Source: Asterias amurensis (lineage: Eukaryota > Echinodermata > Asteroidea > Forcipulatida > Asteriidae). Taken from it: a stretch of DNA of 64,000 bases. Of the stretch, positions 52,169 to 62,500 are shown piece after piece (the first letter of the stretch is position 1; every line of letters begins with the position of its first letter). The stretch is taken from contig NC_092663.1 in the NCBI RefSeq assembly GCF_032118995.1, positions 9,486,001 through 9,550,000 of the forward strand, read 5' to 3'. The notes beneath the pieces were generated by a model that was not told the origin of the DNA, made no database searches, and saw nothing but the letters and a program-made list of their open reading frames with translations. The position numbers and the translations under genes were made by a program.

Positions 52169-52852
52169 ATGTCATACTTTTCACTGGATTTCCAGCAATT
52201 TAAATGTCCTTTGTTATGGGGAGTGTCTGCAAGGAGCGCATGTTGTGTAAGTAGAATTTATTTACTTATTTTGTTCACAAAGTTTAGTTTAGTTGCGATA
52301 ACGTAACCCTCCTCCCGACGGCCGCCAGGAGGAGGGTTGCGTTATCGCAACCAATGGTGGGCCCTTATTAAAAGGGAATTTCTGCTAGTGTTATGATGCT
52401 CTTCGAACTTCGGATAATACAGACAAAATGTTACTAAATAGGCTGAAAAGGTCTGTTAAAGCTTACCCAATGTGTACGCGTAGGTTTGACCTTCTAACAA
52501 AATCTTGAGGACCAAATATCATGCAATCAGTACACGGAGGTACGGCGACCGTACCAATACCAGATGTGTTCCGATCATAATGGGCAGGCGACGTACAGGA
52601 ACGAGACGTGTTTTATTTCAGATTACTCGACAATATAAATGCTCTCGTCAGCCCAGTGGACATGGTAGTAGACATTTTCGGGCGAAACAGTGCAGGAAAT
52701 TTGGGGTTAACAAGAAGATGAAGAAGAAAAATGGGAGAGAAAGCAAAACATTTTTACCCGAAACTTGCGGGCAAATTAACCAACATGTCCCGCCCATGAA
52801 AGTAACCACCATTGCATTTGATTGTTTTCAAATTGACGTGGAGTTGTCGTAA
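52169..52852 (+). CDS. Candidate small gene, plus strand of a divergent pair
   Basis: ATG at 52169, 131 bp after the last CCAAT box, opens a 26-codon exon (52169-52246) with a good donor GTAAGT. An acceptor (TTTTATTTCAG) at 52621 begins exon 52622-52852 in matching phase, ending in TAA: 102 residues. The second exon is basic (KKMKKKNGR) with no recognised domain. A possible AATAAA lies at ~53434. An unspliced reading starting at 52505 is less likely because it crosses the acceptor. Confidence 0.3.
52287..52350. repeat. GC-rich palindrome in the intron of the candidate gene
   Basis: GTTGCGATAACGTAACCCTC and GAGGGTTGCGTTATCGCAAC form a hairpin of ~26 bp arms with a CCCGACGGCCGCC loop region. 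A related GTAACCTTCCGGC...GGTGGGTTACG pair is at 2386-2424. Confidence 0.75.
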
Positions 52853-52951
52853 AATCATCATGAAATCTTTACAAAATCATTGACAATTGTACAATTGGAG
52901 GCCATTGTTGTGTACATGTACACCATTTCTTTTTTGAGATACATGTATGGT

Positions 52952-53125
52952 AGAAGGTATAGGCATAAGGTTTATCGCGATTCAGAAACGCACTGCATTG
53001 TGGGAAGGAATATGGGGCGGTTACTATGCAGTTTGTTCGACTCGCGCACGCAACGCCTATACCTTTGTGTGGGTTCAACAGCGCCCTCTCTTGATATTTT
53101 GCTATTCGCGATAAACCTTATGATT
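52952..53125. repeat. Foldback element, AGGTATAGGCATAAGG type
   Basis: AGGCATAAGGTTTATCGCG on the left and CGCGATAAACCTTATG on the right are inverted; an inner AGGTATAGGC pairs with GCCTATACCT. Confidence 0.7.
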
Positions 53126-53222
53126 AGGAGTGCACTGTTTGGTTTTACTAGAAAGATTTACCCCATTGTCAGATTGTGCCGTATATTTAGTACTGTGTCC
53201 CCCATATCTCAAAATGGCTTAA

Positions 53223-53413
53223 GCCCGGTTCATACTTCCTGCGAATGCGTTTGTGATACGAATGTTGACGTCACAAATTCACAACGAAATTCGCACTGAG
53301 TTGAGTTGAGCTCAACTCTCTTGCGAATATTGCAGCGAAAGAGGAGTTGTGACGTCAAATTCACATAAAAATTTGCATCGCATTCGCATTCGCAGGAAGT
53401 ATTAACCGGGCTT
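53223..53413. repeat. Foldback element, GCCCGGTTCATACTTCCTG ends, copy 2
   Basis: GCCCGGTTCATACTTCCTGC and GCAGGAAGTATTAACCGGGC bracket inverted GTTGACGTCACAAATTC / GTTGTGACGTCAAATTCAC segments. Same ends as 8439-8575. Confidence 0.88.
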
Positions 53414-53513
53414 TATTGTTCCTGTATCACCCTAAAATAAAAATTAAAATAAGATTTCAACATAGAAAGACTGTGCAAATAATACTACAGAACAGATAGT
53501 TAACTGAAAACAA

Positions 53514-53519
53514 TTTATT
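53514..53519 (-). promoter_or_regulatory. Possible distal polyadenylation signal of the integrin beta gene
   Basis: AATAAA on the minus strand, facing the candidate plus-strand gene. If used, the integrin 3' UTR would be about 6 kb. This is inference; nearer sites may be used. Confidence 0.3.
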
Positions 53520-53969
53520 GAACATTGCCAACATACAAAGTTTGTTTAGCTGGAAGAAAATCATGATTTTACAAGTTGATCCTAAAACACCAGATTCTAA
53601 TTTTGACACAAGTTGAATGCTTAAGTTACTTTTAACATTCTATTTATTCGTTAACAGTTAACAAATCTTTAAAAAAAACAGTTTACTTTAAAGTACTTTT
53701 AAATAAGACTTGATAATTAAACCAAAGGCCGGATGAACACAAGTACTCAATAATTTTACACTAAAAATAAACTATACAAGTTTCTCTCGAATTACATAGG
53801 AACTGGAGATCAAACCTGACTAGCAATACACAAATGAATGCTGAATGAACTGTTATTGATGAAGACTACATCATGCTAGTGAGAACAAATGTATCTAGGC
53901 ACTGCATACCAAAGCCTTTCAAGGCGCTCACAGCTTCCCGGATGTACACAAACTGCACCAACCACTGTT

Positions 53970-54321
53970 AAAGGCAGTGGACAGTATTGGTAATTACTCA
54001 AAATAATTATCAGCATAAAGCATCACTTGGTGACGAGTAATGGGGAGAGGTTGATGGTATAAAACATTGTGAGAAACGGCTTCCTCTGAAGTGGAGTAGT
54101 TTTCAAGAAAGAAGTAATTTTCCACGAATTTGATTTCCAGACCACCTGAAAGCACACAACTTTGTGTGACAAGGGTGATTTTTTCTTTCATAGTTATCTC
54201 GCAACTCTGATGACCAATTGAGCTCAAATTTTCACAGGTTTGTTATTTTATGCATACTGTTGAGATACAGCAAGTAAGAAGACTGGTCTTTGACAATCGC
54301 CAATAGTGTCCACTGGCTTTA
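53970..54321. repeat. TTAA-flanked foldback element, family B, copy 7
   Basis: Edges TTAA-AGGCAGTGGACAG and GTGTCCACTGGCT-TTAA, with the usual internal landmarks. Confidence 0.92.
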
Positions 54322-54367
54322 ATGCGAAAATGACTGGTGCTGAGTCTATGCTTACTAATTGGCTTTC

Positions 54368-54451
54368 TCCATCTCCCCATTACTCGTCACCAAGTAAGGT
54401 TTTATGCTAATAATTATTTTGAGTAATTACCAATAGTGTCCATTGCCTTTA
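54368..54451. repeat. Family B right-end fragment
   Basis: CCATTACTCGTCACCAAG to GTGTCCATTGCCT-TTAA matches the right 85 bp of family B. Confidence 0.85.
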
Positions 54452-54512
54452 AGAAAGAAATTTCATGTTAAGCACATTTTTGTGCTTACATGCTTTATGA
54501 AATTGGGCCCAG
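54452..54512. repeat. Family E half-element
   Basis: AAGAAATTTCATGTTAAGC to TATGAAATTGGGCCC is one arm of the family E foldback, joined directly to the family B fragment. Confidence 0.8.
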
Positions 54513-56789
54513 ATTGTCCTCACAAGGATCACATGTGCATAAAAAAAAAAAATCAAAATAATAAAACTTGCTGTAATTTAAGTTACTTGGCATTCCGCTC
54601 TTACAATGCCAGTTACATCTGTGGACATTTTAATTGAGCATAGTCCTGCTGAGGGCGACAGATTCACCAAGATTTCCAAATGTAGGAACATTTCATGATC
54701 CAGGCATAGCCGTAACTTAAGTCATCAATTCATATCAAATGTGATAACGGAGATAAAACAGTAAGTTTTTATAATGAACAGATTGTAGCAGGACAGTTTT
54801 TGAGAAGTTTTTGAGAAACTAATGAATCAGACTAATCAACGTAATTGACAACCAAAATCAACAGCTCTTCCGAAATCAAAAAACAAATTAAATAAAAACT
54901 TCTACAATCATTTATAAAAGTCTTTGGCTTACATACAACATGTCAAAAGCAGGTTACAAAACAGAAGAGAAAACAACTCTAAACAAATAATGAAAATAAA
55001 GATAATTGTAGTTTTACCATTAATCACATTGAGCTTGTTTTCACAGCCCAGTTATAATTATTATATGTAGCAAATAGAAATGCAGGCTAATCTGAAAAAG
55101 CTCCCTATTTGGTACTTCAAACAAGTTTGAGTGGACATGATTTTTCTAAATAATTTACAATTACAAAAAAACTATATATATTTTTACTAGAGCATGAATT
55201 AATTCTAATTTGCACACATATTTTGAGTACACTATTATTAATTTGATCAACAGAAAAATTGTGTTTTGTGTCTTTTGCTTCACATTTTGAAATGTGCACT
55301 GTTTAAAACATGTATCGGGTTCATGTGTTTCTTTGATTTCTTTAAGTAAAAAAATGACCAAAAGTGCTACAAATTCCGAAGACACTTATTTCACATCGTT
55401 ATCACCTTCATTCTAGTTATTTCTGACACCAGGGAAAGCTTCAAATCTGATGTCACTGCAAAACCAAATTAAGTTTCTGCCCGCTGATGTCCACAAGCAT
55501 TGTGTTATGCAAATGTCTTCGCTCGCTTACGCGTGCACATACATGTACATATGCAAAAGTGTCCGGAGTGGACAGTATTGCAAGGCGGACACAACTGCAT
55601 CTGACACCTGGATTGTCTGAAATTGTTCAGCGTGATTTTTTCTTACACACCCATTCAAGCGCAGTGAGCGATTCAGACTTTATTTGCAGATGTCTCTCCT
55701 TAACAAAATGTATGCCGACACAATGCATGCTGACATCAGCAGATTTAAATGGAGGGCGCTTAAATTGTAAACAAAGGGCTCACTGTCAAGTAACCTTAGA
55801 AGAGCTTCAACATTACATAAATTTTCATGCATCAGTCAATATACATTCTTCATTAAAAAAACAAAAAACTAAGAAACATTTGCACAGCTACAGTTTAGGC
55901 ATAATACTGTACATCTTTGCATTCATTAGTTATTATTATGGTACCATTAAAGAGAGTACTTGTTCTGTTAATACACGTAGTAAACTTTAAAGCAAGAAAA
56001 TATAATAAGTTAATAATGAAAATCATACACGGTTTGTTGCTATAGTAAATACACATGGCAAATTTAACTTGCATTATAAAGCTACTTTAATACATACATG
56101 CTTTTTATACAATGACTCATTCTATTTTAAAAGATTTAAAAAATTGACAACAGCTGTGTACAAATTGCGGCTATGGCTTTGACTGTTGCTAAGGACGTCC
56201 CATACTTAAATGCATGATAGTGCAACGATCCAGCCATAGTCGTGGCTGTAGCCTCCAATTTGGACGCACAACTTAACTGGATTCAAATCCAAGTCCTCTA
56301 CATTGCATTTCTATTATGTCACCAAATACATTTTCGTCATCTTTGTCAGAAGTTTACCCTCGGGGTAAATTTCTTTGCTGATAAATATAAAATTCAATTT
56401 TGCATAAGAGATGTTTTTAAAGGCAAAAATCTGGTTTGTGCTGTCTACTAAGTGCGGCCATTTTTATGTTATTATTTGGTTCTACCCATATGTCAACATG
56501 TCTTTAGCACTCTATACTTAGTACTTTCTTTCTCGAGTTCTGCGGAAAAAAAAAATCCATAGGCAAATCGCTCGACCTTTGAATTCGCTAGAGAAGATGC
56601 CTAACTACTTGTACTAGACCACTGAGCATTTTTATGTTGCAATCCCGTGGCTTCAATAATATGGCGGAAGTAGCCCAAGGTTTGGATTTGAAAATCAATT
56701 GGCAGGTAATTTATTGGTCAGTTGTCTAAAGAAATTGAGTTGATAAGAATAGTCACGGTTAATGGATAACTTAGTGAGGGAAAATGTAT

Positions 56790-56811
56790 CCCCCCCCCCC
56801 CCCCCCCCCGA
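56790..56811. repeat. Poly-C tract
   Basis: A run of about 20 C residues; its length in the assembly may be unreliable. Confidence 0.85.
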
Positions 56812-59545
56812 AGAAAAGGGGAACCAATATTGAGCATCCATCAGTGATAGCTTCTTCTTATCCATTTCTTCATGTTCATTCATCATTTCCTTTCCCTTTT
56901 TTTCGAAAGACCCTTTTCTCAAAAGATTTTCCACACCAGATATTGAAGTTGTACCTCCTCTTTGACTGATGTCATAACCATTGCCTTTGCTTTCAAATGT
57001 ATCTTGTCATAACACTTTGTTCTTAAATAGCACTTAATATCTAAATAAAGTAATTTTCCATTGTAAAAACCTGCTGATCACCAACCATAAAAACTATGAA
57101 CATGTGTTTGTTATCCACTTTCAATCGTGAAAATCTGTTAGGTTTCATATGTCACATAACTGCAGCACCGCACCGTCACTTTAAAAAGCCATCTTAAGAT
57201 TTGATTCTTCTTATCCAGTACTTATTTCTTCAAGCTTTAAGGTAAAATTATTCACAACAAACATAACAATATATTTAAACAAAAAATCAATTTGTGACCA
57301 CATCTTGATTGGGTAAAAAAAAACACACCAGAATCATCAAGATTTGTAACTAATTACCATCAGAGGAATTATGCTCATTCTTAAGCCCCACTTTAACAAT
57401 TTTGCGCGCTGAAGATCCATATACATGTACACAAAAACTACTTAAATGAAGGACTTAAAGTATTTAAATTTTCTATCTTTAACCCCCCCCCCCACCCCCC
57501 AAATGAAAACCCAACATGGAGGCACCATGACAAAGGTCTTCATCAACTTAACTTATTTTCAGCTACACTGTTCGGTATTTTGTGCGTAAGGCCCCTTTAA
57601 ATTTATGGTGCTGAGCTTTCCTATCCTACGCGAGCCTGACTTACTTAAAAAAATGTATAAATATCACGCTGATGCATAAGACAGCTATCTGACTAAAAGC
57701 CAGAAAAAGGTTTTATTTATTTTTTTGCGAACAATGAATGTCCTTCTAAATCTAATGCATGAACATTCAACACTAGATTATCTCACACACACAGACTAAA
57801 GTGACAGGTATTTACAGCTCTAGAAGTATAATGATCAGTTACACTGAAGTTTTAAAAAGCACCAAGGAAATAAAAACAATAGAAACAGAAGACCTCAATA
57901 AGGCAAACAACTACAAAATTCTGTAGTTCAAAAAATTGATTCAATTAGTGATTGGTTCAATTTAAAAATCACATAAATGAAAGGAATAAATTAAAAAAAC
58001 TGCAGAAAAAACAACAACTAAAAAGTACACTTTTCTGAAAGAGAGAAAAGTTTACTCCCACTCTAGTATTCACATTTAAAAAAAGTATGGATGAATCGAA
58101 ACCCTGTGAATAAAACTAAAAGTGGTACACAAAAAGTGACAAAATAAATTCTTTTAAGAGTTGTATTTAAAGTACTTCATTAATTAAAAGTAAAATGATG
58201 TGCAGAGTTCTCTCTTTTTCTCTTGTTGAGAAACTGGGTATGATTTCCAGTTTGTTTCCATCTTCACTTCTTTACTGTGGCAGATTGCACGTGAAAATAC
58301 AAAAACAAAAGGAACTTCAAAAAATGCTACTCAAAATGATGTTCACCGTGAAACTTTCTTTCCCGTGTTTCTTTTTAGGCAAGATATCACAACTTGAGCA
58401 CATTTTCGAAAGTCAGGTAGTACTGATATTGGGACAGTATTTGCAAAAAGGGAACACTCGAAGAGACATTTGCAATTTTTCCTGTTTAGAATAAAGAGTT
58501 CTTGAACAGAAGAAGTCGTACAAAGACTGAAAGAGTACTTTTTACTGGAAACCCATGTAGCTTTCTTGCATGGACAGATATCAAATGCATTGGATTAAAT
58601 CACACCCAAGGCATTCTAGATTGAAATATCAAAGGGCCTTTCATTATATTCATATACGCAGGCCAAAACAGCTCTAGTATTTCAATATCCTAAAATATAT
58701 TTACTTTCACTCTGCAATAATTAAAAATCAGGTTAATAAAAAAAGGATTAAATGTCTCAGATGAAAACCTGGTTGATGTACTACACATATATACACACAA
58801 TTAACAAATGCACCAGTTCCAAGTTACACACACGGCCATTTTGAAAAAGTCAGAGGCTGAAAAAGGATGCAAAAGTTTTGCTGCTTCTTTGCATCCAAGT
58901 TGTCCAATCTCTTATAAGACGTACACACACAGTAAGCATTGGCACCCTAACTGACACACACACGCATACATGCAAGATTTCAACCCTAACCCTTCCTGAT
59001 CCATTCAAAATCCATCAGCTATCTTGGTTTGATTTTGCTTGGATCGCTAATGATGCTTTCCTTGTTGGTGGGTGTACCCATTCCATCAGAGTCCACAGGT
59101 AATGAGTTACAGTACATGAATGCTATTGGAGTTTGATGGAATCAGCACTGCGTAGTCAAGATAACACTGCAAAGCAAATCAGCGTCCACAGGATTTGTAA
59201 TGAGTTACTTTATGCCACTGGAATCTGACAGAATCAGTCCCCCTCAGCCAAAGCAATTATACTTTGCATACTAAGGTTGGCATTCCTACTCCAGAGCCCT
59301 GAGGTGTTGGAATTTTATAGATTCAGGAAGGTCAGGGTTAATGACCAAAAGTCCCATTCACCGCTACATAATCGTCTTGGTGCACACAATATCCAAGACA
59401 AGATGATTTCCCCAGTTCACTTCAAGATGCAAGTTTCCGTGGACGGTAAAAGAAGAAGCTGCTTATCTGTTTTCACTCAGTCGTTTCTTCTTTTTCAGCT
59501 AACACATCTCAGGTTAGCATGCAAGGGCTGGTCTACAGCCAGAAT

Positions 59546-62500
59546 TTATTGGCCGTAAGTTGGATTTCTGAATACTGATGTTGAAGGCTTGTAAATAGGA
59601 TTCTCCCCCTGCCAAGACAAACAAAAAACAAATTAATAAATTATTGTTGCTACAGACATTGCAAGGCTCTAATTTGACACTGAATATTACTGCAGGCCCT
59701 AGGCTACTAGTTTAGGTGTCAGGCCAGTAAAGTTATGACCAGACATGTTCCAGCTGTCTTTTAAAAAAAAAAAAAGTCTGAAAAAATACAGTTCAATTCT
59801 ATTGAGTAAAGAAGTGTACTTTAATAAACCTCATGAATACAACTGAGATAAGTCTTCTGTCATATGACTTAGTGCTTTTTGCAAATAAAAACAGTTAAAT
59901 GCACATTAAATGTTGCGACAGGAAGTTTTTTCCTCATTTTGGGTTTAGTGTTGTAAAAACAATTCTGGTGCAGTAAGCATTCTTAGCTGCAGACCCAGCA
60001 GTCTTGTGGATTTTCTCTCAAAATTCAAACCCTGAATTCTCAGCTAAATATCGCTGAATGCAATTTTTGAATTGCTACAAAAAATTAGGGCTCTAACATG
60101 TAGCTGAGTTCAAGACACCATGCAACTGTACAAATTTTTGCATTTATTTGGGCAATAAATAATACTACAGTACATGTAATACACCTTGTACCAAAAGGGC
60201 ATCCCAAATTGCTAATTATTTTAGCCAGCAAATTTGAAAAGATAGTTCCTGCAGGTAGGAGATTTTAAGAACTCACTCCACTGCAGTATAGTTAATAGAG
60301 ATTCTATAAGCTAAAGTAGTAGTCCCAGCAAATTTTCTATACCTTCCGCCCAGGTAAAAGTAAAAAAGCAGAACAGTTCTTTTTAGAACTGAGAAGTCTC
60401 CTGAACAATCCGATAAATCTACTCCGCGGTAGTAGAATTATAGCAAGACAGTTCTCTAAGAAACAAACTCTACCTGGCAAGTAGATAAACACATGGTGTT
60501 ACCCCAAACCAAGTATATATTGATACTTCACCATGCAATGCCTCAAATCCTATATACAGGCATGCAACTGCCCGTTGAAAAAAAAAGAGGAAAATTTTCA
60601 AAGGCACAGCGCAAGTGCGGAGCGAGGCAGCCGAAACGCCACGGGACATGATACCCACAATGGTACCCTAGAAAATGTTGAGGTTCATTATGCTCTTAGG
60701 TGCATTGTTAGCATGTACTAGGCTTATTTTACATGATTGTAGTTGTACACTGTTGTTGCCAGGCATATATTAGGCTTTAAAATTCCGAAAGAAAAAAAAA
60801 TCAGGGGAAAAAAGGAAAACAAATGCCTGTATATAGTTCCAGCAGTTATGAGTTGCCCCCCTTTGAACCAATAAATCTGTTTATGATACAGCTATTACAA
60901 CTAAATGGACTCACCCCTTCCCACCGTGCGTTAACCCTCTCCTTCTCAAATAGCTGGAATTCTCTCCTATCGTGGATGTAGGTTAGAAGACGCCAGATGA
61001 GCAATAAGGCAATACCAACTAAGATGATTCCAATCACTATACCAATTATGATCCATATAACATCTGCAACTAACGGACACCCTGTGGAACAAGACAACAA
61101 CAACAATGTTAATTTCTGGTTATTCCCATGAAGAAGCAACTGCAGGATTTGCATGCCGATACATGAACATTTCAGACAATACGCAAACGAATAAAAATAA
61201 ATAAATGGTTGGCTAAAGCACGGTAGTCACTCATAGCAGTCCTGGCATTATCACGCAGGCCATGACCTCTATTGCCCCCTGGTCTTGGCCTTGGTGCCCT
61301 TTAAAAAGTTTCCATTGGCTTTAAGATTTTCCAATGAAAGTGCCCAGGGATGCCAGTTTTCCGGCTACTGCCGGAATTCCGGCTTTTTCAAATTTTCCTC
61401 GTTTTTTTCCGGCGCTCTGTGTTTCATCTGGCCGGGAAAAAAAAAGGATTATCTTTTTCTTGATGTTTTTACTAAAAAAAGTGCTGTTATGTTTTTTTAT
61501 AGTTTTTTGGTTGGGGGGAGGGGGGGGGGCGGTGACCCCTTTTTCTTAAAAACTTTTTCAGGCTCTGAAGGAAAGAGCCACTGGCATCCCTGAGTGCCCT
61601 TTGCAAAATGAAAATGGCCTTGCCCTTTCAAAGATGAAATTCCAGGCCTGTCATAGCTAGACAGGCCTGTTGGCAGACAAACTTACGCAATCAATACAAA
61701 CTGTACTCAATATTAAGTACTAGTGTGTTAGCATCATTTAAGTGTTGCATGCATTTGACCCTTGGCGAAATGACCCAAAGACAGGACACTAATAAATTTC
61801 ACAAAAAGACAAGTTCAATATGACAGTTTTCCTTACCGCATTCCTCAAACAAGTTATTTATGAATGGGAATTAAAGAGCAGTGAATCAGTCTCAAACAGC
61901 CTTTCAAACCTTGCAGGGTCAGGGCCAGGCGATAAAGGACCTCGCATTTAGATCAGTCTTTTACCGTAAGGCCCAACCCTGCCAGTTTTAAACAGACATT
62001 TAAAACATCACATACCCTTTTTTTTCCCCTCACAAAAGCTTTTTTTTTTGACTCTCAACAAACCTGAAATATTTTAGAACCAAACAAAAAATATTTACTT
62101 ACTTAGTGTTTTAATGGCATTTAATTCAATGACGCCATCTGCTATCTTCCTATGTGTAAACTCAAAGTTACAGTTATCCTCATCTTTGAAGGTGCACACT
62201 GTACTACCTGGAAATGAAGATATTAACAAAAGAAAACAATCAGCTTCAAAAAATAACTACGATTAACATTTGATTGGTGTTCATTTTGCATCGGGAGGAT
62301 AAAGAATATTTTTGGTTTTACCCGTACACCGATATGTGTAAGCACTGTATAATCAATACTTTCCGGAGTTCGGTGAAACAAATTCACAGCCATAAAAGGT
62401 TTAAGCCAGGGTTTGGTGACAGGATGTCCAAATTTGCTGGAAATTTAGAAACTGAGTGTCCAAATTGTTTACTTACACTACTTTTACATGTAAATGACAG

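Larger units (their letters stand above)
53520..59545. other. AT-rich interval, possible integrin beta 3' UTR
   Basis: No exon with convincing codon pattern on either strand. The longest ORF (55487-55990, plus) has no recognisable domain. Unique AT-rich sequence dominates, with repeats only near 53970-54512 and a SINE piece at 56465-56600. The scarcity of transposons compared with the rest of the window fits an exonic UTR. Confidence 0.45.

Noticed and set aside
52505-52621. Upstream ATG making the plus candidate a 115-residue single-exon gene
   Set aside because: The reading crosses a strong splice acceptor that joins in phase to the exon after the CCAAT array, which I find more likely; not excluded.
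55487-55990. 167-codon plus-strand ORF
   Set aside because: Longest unexplained ORF, but the translation has no recognisable domain, ends in Lys/Tyr-rich AT-driven sequence, and lies antisense to the probable integrin 3' UTR.
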